Of a DNA stretch of 64,000 nucleotides, positions 31,243-41,758 are shown piece after piece (position 1 is the first letter of the stretch; each line of letters begins with the position of its first letter). Made by a program: the position numbers and the translations under genes. A model generated the notes under the pieces. It was not told where the DNA came from. It saw only the letters and a list, made by a program, of their open reading frames with translations, and did no database searches. Source of the DNA: Cytobacillus sp. NCCP-133 (GTDB lineage Bacteria > Bacillota > Bacilli > Bacillales > Cytobacillaceae). The DNA lies in contig NZ_BRVM01000006.1 in NCBI RefSeq assembly GCF_026011715.1, positions 123,072 through 187,071 on the forward strand, written 5' to 3'.

Positions 31243-32256
31243 TTATTGCGGTGGTTTAGTGGTGCTGCTGTTTAGATCGGTAATATTCTGGTAGTTTGGC
31301 GGCGGGTGGTAGCGGCGGCCTTTGTTGGTGCCGGTGTGGGGGATATTGAGGGAATGGAGGAGTTTCACCGTGATGGAACGGGAAGATAGATTGAAAAAGT
31401 CTCGAAAATCCTGATTAGATGCCGGGACATCATTATTTAAAAGAAATAAATCTATTACTGCCTGATAATGGGCATCCCGGTCAGTTGTTTTACACTTGGG
31501 ACAATACCACATAGCAAAATGCCGTTTCATAGGTAAGGAATAGCAGGAAGGACAAACAATCCCGGTTTTAATCTCAGAGAAAGATATTTTATAGCAAGCC
31601 AGGATATCCAAATTTTCAGTCTGATGTTCTTTCGTAATTTGCCGGCATATTCTTCTTAATTCTTTAGTGTCAAATCGCTCATTATAAAATTGCCTGAACC
31701 TTTGTATTTCACTATTGAGAAATTGAACATGCTTAACTTTTTGAAGAGACCGGGCAAAACTAGGCTCTGTTTTAATAATAGTAGATGGCTTGCTAATCAA
31801 AACGAGGAATTCTATTGGAAGATTTATGTTGCGTTTATTAAACCACTTTCTAAGCTCTTTCATTTGCTGATTAGCCTGCTCAATAGGATTGGCGTAGCCC
31901 TTTTCTTCACCAGCAGCGTTCCTTTGAATGAGCTGATTGCAAACAGGATCAAAGTACAGAACGCCCGAATAATTTTTCACTTCCAGGATTAGAGCAAAGC
32001 TTGCTGTCAGGATAAGTGAGTCAATTTGAAAATAATACTTGCCGTTCGTAAGCCTAACTCCATGAAAGACGTAGTAATCTTTTTCCGAAAGCTTGCTTAA
32101 ATGAAAATCTAAAGACTGTTCCCCTCTATAACCTGCCATTCTTTTAGCCAGATCTGTTTTAATATCCGGTATGTTTGAATTATCGGGAGGAAGACGAAGA
32201 AGCAAAGCATTATTTTTTAATATTTTTAATGGTAATGTCCGCTTTTTAACAATCAA
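31243..32256 (-). CDS. NERD-domain protein with zinc ribbon, copy 3 of 3
   Basis: A 337-aa cytosolic NERD protein, paralogous to those at 2657 and 12322. Core residues: GE at 45-46, FQID with Asp79, LEVK with Glu92 and Lys94, and Gln127. The zinc ribbon has Cys235, 238, 252 and 255 around LPMKR. The C-terminal domain has NQDFRDFFNLSSRSITVKLL then TGTNKGRRYH. Translation starts at TTG (32254-32256), with TTAGGAGTG at good spacing. The gene sits between yvcD and the his operon, and array C lies 82 bp upstream of the start. Confidence 0.85.
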   Translation of the reverse strand: MIVKKRTLPLKILKNNALLLRLPPDNSNIPDIKTDLAKRMAGYRGEQSLDFHLSKLSEKDYYVFHGVRLTNGKYYFQIDSLILTASFALILEVKNYSGVLYFDPVCNQLIQRNAAGEEKGYANPIEQANQQMKELRKWFNKRNINLPIEFLVLISKPSTIIKTEPSFARSLQKVKHVQFLNSEIQRFRQFYNERFDTKELRRICRQITKEHQTENLDILACYKISFSEIKTGIVCPSCYSLPMKRHFAMWYCPKCKTTDRDAHYQAVIDLFLLNNDVPASNQDFRDFFNLSSRSITVKLLHSLNIPHTGTNKGRRYHPPPNYQNITDLNSSTTKPPQ

Positions 32257-32335
32257 GCTATCACTCCTAATTTAATTTCTGCTTATTAATTCTGTTTAAA
32301 GCGGAAAAAAACCTTTATATTTATTAAGAGAACGA

Positions 32336-32455
32336 TTTATGTGCCATTTTTTCCGATTTATGATCCACTTTCGACCTTTACTGTGCTACTTTTCGTTTTT
32401 ATGTATCACTATATGGCGTTTATGTGCCACTTATAAAATATATGTGCCACTCCTT
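32336..32455. repeat. Array C: six units at 20-21 bp beside NERD copy 3
   Basis: Cores begin at 32341 GTGCCAT, 32362 GATCCAC, 32383 GTGCTAC, 32403 GTATCAC, 32424 GTGCCAC and 32444 GTGCCAC, all preceded by TTTA-like sequence (consensus TTTATGTGCCACTT). Spacing is 21, 21, 20, 21 and 20 bp. It lies between NERD copy 3 and the his operon terminator. Confidence 0.85.
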
Positions 32456-32489
32456 GATATATCAGGGGCCAGCAATTAAAAACAAAAAA

Positions 32490-32516
32490 ACCGCCCTCTC
32501 TTATTCGGAGGCCGGT
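32490..32516 (-). terminator. his operon terminator
   Basis: ACCGGCCTC paired with GAGGGCGGT, then a 7-T run on the minus strand. The hairpin overlaps the last codons of hisI. Confidence 0.9.
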
Positions 32517-33145
32517 TCGCTTTTCTTGTCATGGCGCTTATTTAATACCTTCAAAACTTCATTAAATGGCATTTCCTGCTCGCGAAGAAGGACCATTAAG
32601 TGATAAATCAGGTCGGCTGCTTCCCATTTTAGTTCTTCTTTATCACGGTTTTTAGCTGCGATGATGACTTCTGCCGATTCTTCGCCGACTTTTTTCAGGA
32701 TTTTATCAACGCCTTTTTCAAAAAGATACGTTGTGTATGCCCCTTCTGGACGTGTTTTTTCACGCTCTTTGATGACTTTTTCAAGTGTATAGAGAATCTC
32801 GTAATCGGATAAACTTCCAGACGCTTCCCCATATACTCTTTCCTCAAAACAGCTGACTGTCCCTTTATGGCAGGCAGGCCCAGCTGGCTCAACCAGCACC
32901 ACAATGGCGTCCTGATCACAATCAAGCTTCATTTCTGCGATTTTCTGCGTATTTCCGCTTGTCTCGCCTTTGTGCCAAAGTTCATTGCGGGAGCGGCTAA
33001 AGAACCAGGTTTCACCTGTTTCCACCGATTTTATAAGGGATTCCCGGTTCATGTAGGCTAATGTTAAAACTTCTTTTGTTTTCGAATCTTGTACTATCGC
33101 TGGGATTAATCCCTTTTCATCAAACTTCACGCTCTCGATATTCAT
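32501..33145 (-). CDS. hisI: Phosphoribosyl-AMP cyclohydrolase / phosphoribosyl-ATP pyrophosphatase
   Basis: Bifunctional enzyme (214 aa) for steps 2 and 3 of histidine synthesis. The cyclohydrolase domain is N-terminal (about 1-115) with the metal-binding [11 protein letters not shown] and the cysteines in [10 protein letters not shown]. The pyrophosphatase domain is C-terminal (about 120-205) with [16 protein letters not shown]. It is last in the operon, and its start overlaps the hisF stop by 4 bp. Confidence 0.98.
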   Translation of the reverse strand: MNIESVKFDEKGLIPAIVQDSKTKEVLTLAYMNRESLIKSVETGETWFFSRSRNELWHKGETSGNTQKIAEMKLDCDQDAIVVLVEPAGPACHKGTVSCFEERVYGEASGSLSDYEILYTLEKVIKEREKTRPEGAYTTYLFEKGVDKILKKVGEESAEVIIAAKNRDKEELKWEAADLIYHLMVLLREQEMPFNEVLKVLNKRHDKKSEPASE

Positions 33146-33900
33146 CGGACTACCACCCCTTTTTCCTTCATGTAAGCTTTAACTTCTGCAACGGATGTTT
33201 CTTTATAGTGAAAAATCGATGCTGCCAGAGCCGCATCTGCTTTTCCTTCGATAAACGCTTCGGCAAAGTGATCGGCATTTCCGGCACCGCCTGATGCAAT
33301 AACCGGCACCGAAACCGCCTCACTGACAGCCTTTGTCAGCTTAATATCAAAGCCTTTTTTTTCTCCGTCTGAATCCATGCTTGTTAGTAAGATTTCGCCG
33401 GCGCCGCGCTCTGCTGCCTCACGCGCCCAGGCAATGACTTCACGACCGGTCTGTGTCCGTCCTCCATGCGTGTACACACGCCATGAACCGAGCTCTTCAT
33501 CATATTTCGCATCAATCGCAACGACGATGCACTGGGAACCAAAGAAATTCGCACCTTCTGTAATTAAATCAGGATTATTTACTGCAGCAGTATTAAGAGA
33601 AACCTTGTCGGCTCCCGCACGCAAAATCCGCTTCATATCTTCAAGCGCGTTAATTCCGCCGCCGACTGTAAAGGGAATCGCCAATTCGGAAGCAACCGCC
33701 TTTACGACTTCCACCATTGTTTTCCGGCCTTCATGGGAGGCGGAAATATCAAGGAATACCAGTTCATCTGCACCCTGTTCATCATAAAATCGTGCAAGCT
33801 CAACCGGATCGCCGGCATCCCGAAGCTGAACAAACTGAATGCCTTTCACAACTCGGCCATCCTTCACATCAAGGCAAGGAACAATCCGTTTTGTCAGCAT
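33142..33900 (-). CDS. hisF: Imidazole glycerol phosphate synthase, cyclase subunit
   Basis: A 252-aa TIM barrel that uses ammonia from HisH to form imidazole glycerol phosphate. The catalytic aspartates are in [15 protein letters not shown] and in [11 protein letters not shown]; phosphate-binding motifs are [13 protein letters not shown] and [12 protein letters not shown]. It overlaps hisA by 7 bp and hisI by 4 bp. Confidence 0.98.
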   Translation of the reverse strand: MLTKRIVPCLDVKDGRVVKGIQFVQLRDAGDPVELARFYDEQGADELVFLDISASHEGRKTMVEVVKAVASELAIPFTVGGGINALEDMKRILRAGADKVSLNTAAVNNPDLITEGANFFGSQCIVVAIDAKYDEELGSWRVYTHGGRTQTGREVIAWAREAAERGAGEILLTSMDSDGEKKGFDIKLTKAVSEAVSVPVIASGGAGNADHFAEAFIEGKADAALAASIFHYKETSVAEVKAYMKEKGVVVR

Positions 33901-34631
33901 GATTCCTTCACCTCTTTCAGGGCTTCTGCTACTGTGAAGCGCCCTTCGTAAATGGCCTTTCCGACGATGGCACCGCCAACTCCTTCGGAAGCATACTCTC
34001 GCAACTCCACCAAATCAGACAGCTGGCTTACTCCACCGGATGCAATAACACTTTTACCGGTTTCCTGAGCAAGCAGGCGAACCGCTTCAACATTAGGTCC
34101 GGAAAGCATGCCGTCTGTTGCAATATCAGTAAAAATAAAGGTCTCAGCACCGGCATCTGCAAATCTTTTCCCAAGATCCACCGCTTTCACTTCAGATGTT
34201 TCAAGCCAGCCATGTGTTGCAACATAGCCATTTTTCGCATCCAGCCCGACAGCAATCGCTTTGCCGTACTTGCGGATCATCTCAATCGCAAACTCGGGAT
34301 TGGAAACGGCAATGCTCCCAATAATGACACGGGTTACGCCACTATCAAGATAGTGAAGGATATCTTCTTCCGTACGGATTCCCCCGCCGATTTGGACGGA
34401 GACTTCCAGCTCGCGTGCCGCCTGGATAACATACTGATCATTAACACGTTTGCCGTTCTTTGCGCCGTCAAGGTCAACCATATGGATCCAGTCCGCTCCT
34501 TCAGCCGCAAACTTTTTGGCCATACCAAAAGGAGAGTCGCCGTAAACCGTTTCCTTATCGTAATCCCCCTGCAGCAGCCGGACACACTTGCCGCCTCTCA
34601 TATCGATTGCCGGATAGATGGTAAAACTCAT
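33894..34631 (-). CDS. hisA: ProFAR isomerase
   Basis: A 245-aa TIM barrel, homologous to HisF, that isomerises phosphoribosyl-formimino-AICAR phosphate. It starts [20 protein letters not shown] with the catalytic aspartate. The phosphate sites [12 protein letters not shown] and [12 protein letters not shown] are intact. It overlaps hisH by 4 bp and hisF by 7 bp. Confidence 0.98.
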   Translation of the reverse strand: MSFTIYPAIDMRGGKCVRLLQGDYDKETVYGDSPFGMAKKFAAEGADWIHMVDLDGAKNGKRVNDQYVIQAARELEVSVQIGGGIRTEEDILHYLDSGVTRVIIGSIAVSNPEFAIEMIRKYGKAIAVGLDAKNGYVATHGWLETSEVKAVDLGKRFADAGAETFIFTDIATDGMLSGPNVEAVRLLAQETGKSVIASGGVSQLSDLVELREYASEGVGGAIVGKAIYEGRFTVAEALKEVKESC

Positions 34632-35266
34632 TTCACAGACATCCTTTCTTCAACCAGCTCGGTAAAATTGCGCAGCAGCGACATGCCGAGCGAACCGCTT
34701 TTTTCAGGGTGGAATTGCATGCCGAACACCTTGCCCCTTCCGACAACGGCCGGCACTTCTACATCATACAAGCATCTGCTGATGACTGCCTCTTTATTAT
34801 CGGTATCTACAAAATAAGAGTGGACGAAATAAACATACTCTTCTTCAAGCCCTCTTAAAATTGGCGAGCTATGTAAGAATTCAAGGCGATTCCAGCCCAT
34901 ATGAGGAACCTTATACGTTTCGCCTTCGGCTGTTGCGCCAGGAAAACGTCTTACATGGCCTGGGAGCAGCTGAAGGCCTTCTGTTAGACCGTTCTCTTCA
35001 CTGTCTTCAAACAAAAGCTGCATGCCAAGGCAAATGCCTAGCAGCGGCTTGCCTGTATCTGCATACTCTCTTACCAGATCAGCAAGGCCTGTCGAGTTTA
35101 AAATAGACATCGCATCTTTAAAGGAGCCGACTCCGGGTAAAATTAAGCCCTCTGCCTTCATCAGCTCACCTTTATTTTCAGAAAGGAAGTAAGGAACCTC
35201 CAAACGTTCAAGCGCTTTGCTGACGCTGAACAGATTCCCCATTCCGTAGTCAATGATGCCGATCAT
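34628..35266 (-). CDS. hisH: Imidazole glycerol phosphate synthase, glutaminase subunit
   Basis: A 212-aa class I glutamine amidotransferase that feeds ammonia to HisF. The nucleophile cysteine is in [11 protein letters not shown], and the catalytic histidine and glutamate are in MQFHPEKSG. The oxyanion region is [11 protein letters not shown]. It starts immediately after the hisB stop with no gap. Confidence 0.98.
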   Translation of the reverse strand: MIGIIDYGMGNLFSVSKALERLEVPYFLSENKGELMKAEGLILPGVGSFKDAMSILNSTGLADLVREYADTGKPLLGICLGMQLLFEDSEENGLTEGLQLLPGHVRRFPGATAEGETYKVPHMGWNRLEFLHSSPILRGLEEEYVYFVHSYFVDTDNKEAVISRCLYDVEVPAVVGRGKVFGMQFHPEKSGSLGMSLLRNFTELVEERMSVK

Positions 35267-35854
35267 TTACAACATCCCTTTCGTTGATGGAACTCCCTTA
35301 ATCCTCGGATCGATGGTTGTTGCTTCATCAAGAGCACGAGCGAGCGCCTTAAATATGGCTTCGATAATATGGTGCGTGTTTTGTCCGTAGTGAACAATCA
35401 CATGAAGATTCATTCTTGCTTCGAGCGCAAGCTTCCAGAGGAACTCATGCACAAGCTCCGTATCAAACGTACCCACCTTTTGGCTTGGGAATTCAGCGCG
35501 CATCTCCAAGTGCGGACGGTTGCTTAAGTCAACCACAACCTGCGCAAGAGCTTCATCCATTGGAACAAAAGCATTTCCATAGCGCTTGATGCCTTTTTTA
35601 TCGCCCAAAGCGTCTTTTAATACTTGGCCAAGACAGATGCCGATGTCTTCAGTTGTATGGTGATCATCCACGTCGGTATCGCCATTGGCTATTATGTTCA
35701 GGTCGAATTGGCCGTGCTTGGCGAACAGATCAAGCATATGCGCCATAAAAGGGACGCCTGTTTCCAGGCTACTCTTCCCTTCGCCATCTATGTTGAAGGA
35801 AAGTGAGATATTCGTTTCGTTTGTTTTACGGGAAATGTCTGCAGTTCTGGCCAT
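35267..35854 (-). CDS. hisB: Imidazoleglycerol-phosphate dehydratase
   Basis: A 195-aa manganese enzyme (monofunctional, without the phosphatase domain found in enterics). The metal-binding histidine motifs [16 protein letters not shown] and [16 protein letters not shown] form the two halves of the active site. It sits 14 bp after hisD. Histidinol-phosphate phosphatase (hisJ-type) is not in the window. Confidence 0.98.
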   Translation of the reverse strand: MARTADISRKTNETNISLSFNIDGEGKSSLETGVPFMAHMLDLFAKHGQFDLNIIANGDTDVDDHHTTEDIGICLGQVLKDALGDKKGIKRYGNAFVPMDEALAQVVVDLSNRPHLEMRAEFPSQKVGTFDTELVHEFLWKLALEARMNLHVIVHYGQNTHHIIEAIFKALARALDEATTIDPRIKGVPSTKGML

Positions 35855-35868
35855 GATTATTCCTCCAG

Positions 35869-37140
35869 CTATTTTCTTAGTCTCGTTTCAATGGACCTGG
35901 CATGGGCTTCAAGCCCTTCCAGGCGCGCAAATGCTGCGATTTTTTCTCCATTATCTTTTAAAGCCTTTTCACTATATAAAAGAATACTCGATTTCTTTTG
36001 AAAATCCTCCACGTTTAGCGGACTTGAGAATCGGGCGGTTCCGTTTGTCGGCAGGACGTGATTGGGTCCTGCGAAATAATCACCTACAGGCTCCGGACTG
36101 AATCTTCCAAGGAAGATTGCACCTGCATGGCGGATTTGTCCAAGAAGTTCCATTGGGCTTTCTGTTAAAATTTCAAGGTGTTCCGGAGCGAGGCTGTTAA
36201 CCGTTTCAATCGCTCCATTCATGCTTTCCGCCACATAAATGGCCCCATAATTCCTGATGGACCCAGCGGCAATTTCTTGGCGAGGCAGTTCGGCAAGCTG
36301 ATGTTCAACTTCTGCTGAAACCGCTTCTGCCAAAGCGAACGATGGTGTAACAAGCACTGCGCTTGCCATCGGGTCGTGCTCTGCCTGTGATAAAAGATCC
36401 GCTGCTACCTCATCAGGCTGTGCCGTTTCATCTGCAAGAATCGCAATTTCACTTGGGCCTGCAATCATATCAATATCCACATCCCCAAAAACTTCACGCT
36501 TGGCGAGGGCTACAAAAATGTTCCCTGGACCTGTAATTTTATCGACAGGCAGAATCGACTCCGTGCCATAGGCCAGGGCCGCTATTGCCTGCGCCCCGCC
36601 GACCTTGTAGATTTCTTCTGCACCTGCGATATGCGCTGCAGCCAGAACAGCCGGAGGCAGCTTCCCTGTCTTTTTATCAGGTGGTGACGTAATGACAATC
36701 CGTTTGACGCCCGCAACCTTAGCTGGAATCACATTCATAAGAACGGATGAAGGATAAGCTGCCGTTCCGCCTGGCACATACAAACCGACTGAATCAAGCG
36801 GGGTGATTTTCTGACCCAGGATTGTGCCATTTTCTTCAGTAGTCATCCAGGAAGGGCGCAGCTGCTTTTCATGAAAAGCCCGGATGTTCTCTGCAGCTTC
36901 TTTTATGATCTCAAGGATTTTTCCATCCACCTGGCTGTAGGCTTCTTTCATCTCAGCCTGGGTTACCGCAATATCATCAAGTTCGATTCCATCGAATTTT
37001 TGCGTGTACTCTTTTACCGCCTGGTCACCCTTTTGGCGAACCGTTTCAATGATACTTTTTACTATTGCACGCTGGTCTTCCGTTCCATTATCAACCGAGC
37101 GCTTTATGGAAGCCTGGTTATTCACTCTTAAAATTTTCAT
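35869..37140 (-). CDS. hisD: Histidinol dehydrogenase
   Basis: A 423-aa zinc enzyme that oxidises histidinol twice to histidine with NAD. Signature motifs include [56 protein letters not shown] and [14 protein letters not shown]. It is separated from hisG by 163 bp that hold repeat R2 copy b. Length is normal. Confidence 0.98.
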   Translation of the reverse strand: MKILRVNNQASIKRSVDNGTEDQRAIVKSIIETVRQKGDQAVKEYTQKFDGIELDDIAVTQAEMKEAYSQVDGKILEIIKEAAENIRAFHEKQLRPSWMTTEENGTILGQKITPLDSVGLYVPGGTAAYPSSVLMNVIPAKVAGVKRIVITSPPDKKTGKLPPAVLAAAHIAGAEEIYKVGGAQAIAALAYGTESILPVDKITGPGNIFVALAKREVFGDVDIDMIAGPSEIAILADETAQPDEVAADLLSQAEHDPMASAVLVTPSFALAEAVSAEVEHQLAELPRQEIAAGSIRNYGAIYVAESMNGAIETVNSLAPEHLEILTESPMELLGQIRHAGAIFLGRFSPEPVGDYFAGPNHVLPTNGTARFSSPLNVEDFQKKSSILLYSEKALKDNGEKIAAFARLEGLEAHARSIETRLRK

Positions 37141-37163
37141 AGGTTCTACATCCTTTTATCGCA

Positions 37164-37303
37164 GATTAACGGGCAGTAATCTCCCCACCTCATATTTTTC
37201 ATTCTCTGCCTCGTTAACATTTGGCGGGGATAAACTGCCCATAAAGGCCCGATTGGTTCAACTAACCATCAGTGGAAAGTTCACCACTGATGGAAGTTTC
37301 ACT
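37164..37303. repeat. Stop-codon-linked repeat R2, copy b
   Basis: Begins GATTAACGGGCAGTA, contains GTTCAACTAACCATCA and ends ATGGAAGTTTCACTTTA at the hisG stop. Read from hisG the end is TAAAGTGAAACTTCCATCAG, and a perfect 10-bp hairpin (CCATCAGTGG/CCACTGATGG) follows at once. The middle of the element differs from copy a. Confidence 0.75.
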
Positions 37304-37948
37304 TTACGAACGAATTTCTTCTCCTGCAATCACTTCTGTCAGCCGGCCGACAAGCTCGCTGATGCGTTCATCTTTCATGCGGTAGGTGACTGGATTGACA
37401 ATCAGTCTTGATGTGATGCCGACAATGGTTTCATATTCAACAAGTCCATTCTCTTTTAGCGTGCGGCCTGTTGATACGATATCAACGATCCGGTCTGCAA
37501 GCCCAATCATCGGCGCCAGCTCAATCGAGCCGTTCAGCTTGATGATTTCAACCTGCTCACCTTGCTCGCGGAAATAAGCCGCGGCAATATGAGGATATTT
37601 TGTCGCAATTTTAGGGGCAACATCATTTAGCTTTGTATTTGGCAAACCTGCAACCGCCAGATAGCAGGCACTTATTTTTAAATCAAGAAGCTCGTAGACA
37701 TCGCGCTCTTCTTCAAGCATAACGTCTTTCCCGGCAATCCCGAGATCAGCAACACCGTGTTCCACATACGTTGGCACGTCCATCGGCTTTGCAAGGATAA
37801 AGCGGAATTTCTCTTCCGGCACATCAATAATCAGCTTGCGCGAATCATCAAATTCAGGCGGCAATTGAAATCCTGCCTGGCGCAGCAATTCGGCAGCTTC
37901 TTCAAAAATGCGGCCTTTGGGCATCGCAATCGTTAAAACATCTCTCAT
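37304..37948 (-). CDS. hisG: ATP phosphoribosyltransferase, short form
   Basis: A 214-aa short-form HisG that catalyses the first step of histidine synthesis. It lacks the C-terminal regulatory domain, so it needs HisZ. The start [29 protein letters not shown] and the phosphate-binding [16 protein letters not shown] are typical. It overlaps hisZ by 4 bp, consistent with a fixed HisG-HisZ ratio. Confidence 0.98.
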   Translation of the reverse strand: MRDVLTIAMPKGRIFEEAAELLRQAGFQLPPEFDDSRKLIIDVPEEKFRFILAKPMDVPTYVEHGVADLGIAGKDVMLEEERDVYELLDLKISACYLAVAGLPNTKLNDVAPKIATKYPHIAAAYFREQGEQVEIIKLNGSIELAPMIGLADRIVDIVSTGRTLKENGLVEYETIVGITSRLIVNPVTYRMKDERISELVGRLTEVIAGEEIRS

Positions 37949-39129
37949 TTCACGCTCTCCTTTCCAGCTTTTCCGACTAAAAAGGTAACATCCTCATACT
38001 GGTTCGTGCAGGCATCCAGGTCTTTTACACCGCTGATATCCTGAAGAACCACTTTCTTTCCGGAAGCGCGTTTATTCTTCGCAAGTTCGAATGCTTCTTT
38101 GCGGCGCTCCGGGCTGTATAAAATGCAGTACACTGGCTCTGCTGCTGGGCTGTCTCCAAGTGCTTCGAGCAAGCGGTCCAGACGGATCGCAAATCCGGTT
38201 GCTCCGGTGTCTTTTCCGAATTTTTGAAGCAGCAGATCATAACGCCCGCCATTTCCGATTGGGAAACCGACATTGCCTGCGTATACTTCAAAAAGAATGC
38301 CAGTGTAGTAGCTCATATGGCTAACAAGTGTTAAGTCAAACCTGACTGTATCCTCCTGGCCGTAATCCTGCATGATGCCCCACAGCTGCTGCAGCTCTGA
38401 AAGGGCTTTTTTGCCGGTGCCGTTTTCAAGGAGTCCGTAAGCAAGCTCAATGACTTCTTCCCCGCCTCTTAATTTGAGGAAGCCGAGCAGCCTTTGTTTA
38501 TCTATGGATGAAAGGGCCAGGCTTTTTACATGTTCCCTATAGCCCACATAATTCTTTTCATAAAGAAATCTCGCTAAGTTTTCAACTCTTTCTTCTGTTC
38601 CTAAAATCTGCTGGAAAAAGTTCCGGACGAATCCGATATGGCCGACAGAGAGCTGAAAGTTTTGGAGTCCTGCTTCCTTTAAAGCTGAAATCATCAGCGC
38701 CATTCCTTCTCCATCCGCACTGATCGTATGGTCCCCAATGCATTCAACGCCGATCTGTTCAAATTCTGCCGGGCGGCCGCCTTCCCGCTGCTGAGCGCGG
38801 TACACATTTGCGGAATAAGCCAGCCGGATCGGCAGCTCATCTTTTAGTAGGCGTGATGCCGCAACCCTTGCGATCGGCGCTGTCATATCCGGACGCAGGA
38901 CGAGGGTATGTCCCTGCTGATCAAGGAGCTTGAACAGCTGCTGGTCGAGAATTGCAGATGCTGCTCCAACCGTTTCGTAATATTCAAGTGCCGGCGTTTC
39001 AATAAACTGAAAGCCCCAGCGCTTCATTTCCTCTTGAATGGATGATCGGACTGCTGCTTTTCTTTCATATAAATCAGGTAATGTATCTCTCATGCCTAAT
39101 GGCTTTTCAAACATAAATAATCGGCTCAA
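37945..39129 (-). CDS. hisZ: ATP phosphoribosyltransferase regulatory subunit
   Basis: A 394-aa paralogue of histidyl-tRNA synthetase that activates HisG and mediates histidine feedback; it has no aminoacylation role. Class II motifs are visible: [26 protein letters not shown], and [13 protein letters not shown] chose TTG at 39129 because AGAGAGGTG is well placed for it; an ATG at 39114 ([11 protein letters not shown]) is the alternative. It is the first his gene. A hairpin terminator and a structured stretch lie upstream. Confidence 0.95.
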   Translation of the reverse strand: MSRLFMFEKPLGMRDTLPDLYERKAAVRSSIQEEMKRWGFQFIETPALEYYETVGAASAILDQQLFKLLDQQGHTLVLRPDMTAPIARVAASRLLKDELPIRLAYSANVYRAQQREGGRPAEFEQIGVECIGDHTISADGEGMALMISALKEAGLQNFQLSVGHIGFVRNFFQQILGTEERVENLARFLYEKNYVGYREHVKSLALSSIDKQRLLGFLKLRGGEEVIELAYGLLENGTGKKALSELQQLWGIMQDYGQEDTVRFDLTLVSHMSYYTGILFEVYAGNVGFPIGNGGRYDLLLQKFGKDTGATGFAIRLDRLLEALGDSPAAEPVYCILYSPERRKEAFELAKNKRASGKKVVLQDISGVKDLDACTNQYEDVTFLVGKAGKESVK

Positions 39130-39271
39130 CGTATTCACCTCTCTGAATAAAAAATTCCGAATCCTTTAGTTCGCTAATATGGTAGCAAATTGAAGTTATA
39201 TGTAGTGTAACGCGCAAACCCGATGCCGTCAACCAAAAGGTGCAGAAAAAAGGGTTCGGGCAGAAAAAAGG

Positions 39272-39300
39272 CTCCTTTTTGATTGGAAAAGGAGTTTTTT
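39272..39300. terminator. Terminator-like hairpin upstream of hisZ
   Basis: CTCCTTTT paired with AAAAGGAG around a 7-nt loop, with T-runs available on either strand (CCTTTTTTC on the minus strand). It lies 143 bp before hisZ and downstream of the yvoF terminator, so on the minus strand it could work as an attenuator for the his operon. Confidence 0.5.
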
Positions 39301-39395
39301 ACATAGTTTGTACATATAGATGGAAGGTTATTTGAATAAATAGTTATTTTTGCAGCTGGCAGGACAGTGTAACCTGAGAACGACTATTAGCTAGC

Positions 39396-39560
39396 ACATT
39401 TTGATTTGGGCTATCGCCCAACCGAAATTCATCTCCCCCTTACCATTGGGCTTCACCTTTCACACGCTTGAAGAGGGAGACTTCTTTCGGAAGTACGTTA
39501 AATTTATCTAACATCTAACACAATTCAGCTGCCCAATGGCATCTTTGGCAAGCTGATATG
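39396..39560 (-). other. Structured non-coding region between yvoF and hisZ
   Basis: Several inverted repeats are packed here: TTGGGC/GCCCAA (39406-39421), CCATTGGGC (39443-39451) with GCCCAATGG (39531-39539), CTCCC (39433) with GGGAG (39475-39479), and ACTTC/GAAGT (39480-39494). GCCCAA could pair with more than one partner. No reading frame is plausible. It may be a regulatory leader of the his operon, or the right-end RNA of an IS200/IS605 (TnpB) element whose style it recalls. The whole gap is 39130-39606. Confidence 0.45.
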
Positions 39561-39596
39561 CCCCACTCCTTGTTCTGGCGCGGTTTAGGAAAAAAA

Positions 39597-39628
39597 CTCC
39601 GCAAGCTTAAGCCTGCGGAGTTTTTTTT
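39597..39628 (-). terminator. yvoF terminator
   Basis: CTCCGCA paired with TGCGGAG, plus T-runs on both sides. It overlaps the last codons of yvoF and ends the hprK-lgt-yvoD-ppaX-yvoF series before the his operon. Confidence 0.85.
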
Positions 39629-40149
39629 CCATAGATCGGGTCTGCCGCCCAGCGAGCGGATAGTTCTTCTTTTGTATAGATCACACGCATCGGGTTGCCG
39701 CCGACGAAGGCTCCGGGCGGAACATCTTTATGGACGAGCGTTCCAGCCGAGACAATGGCGCCATCTCCGATCGTAATGCCCGGCAGAATGGTTGAATTGG
39801 CGCCGATCATAACTTCACTGCCAATTTCAACCGGGCCGAGCCGGTATTCTTTAATCAGGTACTCATGTGCGAGGATTGTGGTGTTGTAGCCGATGACCGT
39901 GTTTCGGCCTACACTGATTTTTTCAGGAAACATGACATCCAGCATGACCATAAGCGCGAAGGAGGTTTGATCGCCAACCTTCATTCGCAAAAAAGTCCTG
40001 TAGAGCCAGTTCTTCATGCCCAGAAATGGCGTATAGCGCGCCAGCTGAATCACCGCAAAGTTTTTTACAACCTTCCAAAACGGAACGGTTTTATACACAT
40101 GCCAAAGAGAATTACCGCCCTCGACCTGGTATCGCTCCGTTTTCCTCAT
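39607..40149 (-). CDS. yvoF: Left-handed beta-helix acetyltransferase, YvoF-like
   Basis: A 180-aa acyltransferase with hexapeptide repeats over about residues 72-155 ([50 protein letters not shown]) and the terminal [10 protein letters not shown] typical of the CysE/LacA/LpxA group. The N-terminal 60 residues are hydrophobic and basic ([19 protein letters not shown]) and may contact the membrane. The acceptor is unknown. It overlaps ppaX by 4 bp, the same order as in B. subtilis. Confidence 0.9.
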   Translation of the reverse strand: MRKTERYQVEGGNSLWHVYKTVPFWKVVKNFAVIQLARYTPFLGMKNWLYRTFLRMKVGDQTSFALMVMLDVMFPEKISVGRNTVIGYNTTILAHEYLIKEYRLGPVEIGSEVMIGANSTILPGITIGDGAIVSAGTLVHKDVPPGAFVGGNPMRVIYTKEELSARWAADPIYGKKTPQA

Positions 40150-40793
40150 TGTTTCTCTGCCTCGAGGATATCCAGCAGGTCAGCCATATTATCGAGCATA
40201 TAGTCCGGTTCAAAGCGCGCCAGAAACTCGCGGCCCTTTGCTGTCCAGGCCACACCTGCCGTTTTCGTGCCGGCGTTTTTCCCCCCTTCAATATCATGTG
40301 AGTTATCGCCGACCATAATGGCTTCCTCCGGCTTTGCATCTAATAATTCCAATGCCTTTAAAATCGGCTCCGGATCCGGTTTCGGCTTTTCAACGTCATC
40401 GAGTGTGACAACGACATCAAAGAACGGATCCAGGTTTGTCAATTTCAAACCCTTTTCAACGACATTTGAAACCTTCGTTGTCACTATTCCAAGCTTGTAG
40501 CCGGATTCTTTTAAAGTCCGTACGGTTTCAAACACGCCTTCAAATTCCTTCACAAGCACATCGTGGTTTTTAATATTGTACTCCCGGTAAACCGTTATCA
40601 TTTCCTCCACTTTTTCTGGGCTGATGGACTCAAATGTTTCATGAAGCGTCGGCCCCATGAACGGAAGAACATCTTCCCGCTTGTAGCGCTCAGGATAATA
40701 TTTTCCGAGCGTATGCAAAAATGAAGAAATAATCAATTCGTTTGTGTCAATTAGTGTTCCATCTAAATCAAATAAAATAGTGTTAATGCTCAT
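40146..40793 (-). CDS. ppaX: Pyrophosphatase PpaX
   Basis: A 215-aa HAD-superfamily phosphatase that removes pyrophosphate made when HprK dephosphorylates Ser-P-HPr. HAD motif I is [11 protein letters not shown], motif II lies in [10 protein letters not shown] and motif III/IV in [16 protein letters not shown]. The ATG at 40791-40793 follows GAAAGGAAG and is preferred over one further upstream. It overlaps yvoD by 11 bp and yvoF by 4 bp. Link with hprK in the same cluster supports the role. Confidence 0.93.
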   Translation of the reverse strand: MSINTILFDLDGTLIDTNELIISSFLHTLGKYYPERYKREDVLPFMGPTLHETFESISPEKVEEMITVYREYNIKNHDVLVKEFEGVFETVRTLKESGYKLGIVTTKVSNVVEKGLKLTNLDPFFDVVVTLDDVEKPKPDPEPILKALELLDAKPEEAIMVGDNSHDIEGGKNAGTKTAGVAWTAKGREFLARFEPDYMLDNMADLLDILEAEKQ

Positions 40794-41730
40794 AGGTTGC
40801 TTCCTTTCTTTTAGCCAGATCAGCACGGTTCCAAATCATTGCGACGAGCAGAGTCAGGACTATTGCCACACCCAGGCGGATCAGCAGGAGCGGCAATACC
40901 GGAATGCCCAGCGGCACAAAGATTAGCGTATCCTCCACGACTGCGTGGCAGGCAACGAGGAACACGAATGCGATCGTTACATCTTTTTTGCTGACGCCAT
41001 CTTCCTGGACAGCCTGGATCATGACGCCCGCCCCGTAGGCAAGGCCGAACACCAATCCGGCTGCAAGCGTCGTGGACGTATTTTCTTTCATGCCTAGCGC
41101 TCTTGTGGCTGGCGCCATCCATTTTGAGAAAAGAGCAAGCCATTGTTTGTCTTTTAGGATTTGAATCATGACCATTAACGGTATAACAATGATCGCAAGC
41201 TGAAAAATTCCAAGCAGAGCCGTTTGCAGTGCATCCAGCAGGATCGGCACTAAACCGGAGGCCTGCTCTTCTTTTACCGGGATAAACCCGTATTGAGCCG
41301 TTTCAGATCCGCCTTGCCAGACAAGATTAATGACAATCGCGCTTACTAACGCAAGGCCGAACCTTACAGCAAGCACAACCCACAGCTTGACGCCAACCTT
41401 CAGGGCAACTCCTGTCTCAATCAGCATATTATGCGAAAAAGACAGCATGACTGCGATTATAAATACCTCTTTTACCGTGAGATCAAGCGTTAAAATCGCT
41501 CCGATTCCGGCATATAAATTCAAAAAATTCCCCAAAACAAGCGGTATGGCTGCATCTCCAGACAGCCCAATCAGATTCATAAGAGGCGTGATCAGCTTTA
41601 TAACCCATGGAAGCACTGGCGTATGCTGCAGCAGCGCCACGATCAGCGTGACAGGGAAAATGACTTTTCCAAGCGTCCATGTTGTCTTTAGGCCGGCCAT
41701 CAGCCCCCGTTTGGATGATTCAACCAGCAT
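40783..41730 (-). CDS. yvoD: Nucleoside-recognition domain membrane protein, YvoD-like
   Basis: A 315-aa integral membrane protein with about eight helices and two related halves ([20 protein letters not shown] in the first, [17 protein letters not shown] in the second), as in Gate/nucleoside-recognition proteins also seen in spore maturation proteins SpmA/SpmB. The transported or sensed compound is unknown. It lies between lgt and ppaX as in B. subtilis. Confidence 0.85.
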   Translation of the reverse strand: MLVESSKRGLMAGLKTTWTLGKVIFPVTLIVALLQHTPVLPWVIKLITPLMNLIGLSGDAAIPLVLGNFLNLYAGIGAILTLDLTVKEVFIIAVMLSFSHNMLIETGVALKVGVKLWVVLAVRFGLALVSAIVINLVWQGGSETAQYGFIPVKEEQASGLVPILLDALQTALLGIFQLAIIVIPLMVMIQILKDKQWLALFSKWMAPATRALGMKENTSTTLAAGLVFGLAYGAGVMIQAVQEDGVSKKDVTIAFVFLVACHAVVEDTLIFVPLGIPVLPLLLIRLGVAIVLTLLVAMIWNRADLAKRKEATYEH

Positions 41731-41758
41731 CTCTACTCTCCCTTGTTCTTTCTATTCT

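Noticed and set aside
39396..39560. Intact insertion sequence
   Set aside because: No transposase or tnpB reading frame is present; only hairpins remain, so it is reported as a structured region.
39139..39606. T-box riboswitch for the his operon
   Set aside because: I looked on the minus strand for the conserved T-box sequence (GGTGGNACCGCG type) and found none.
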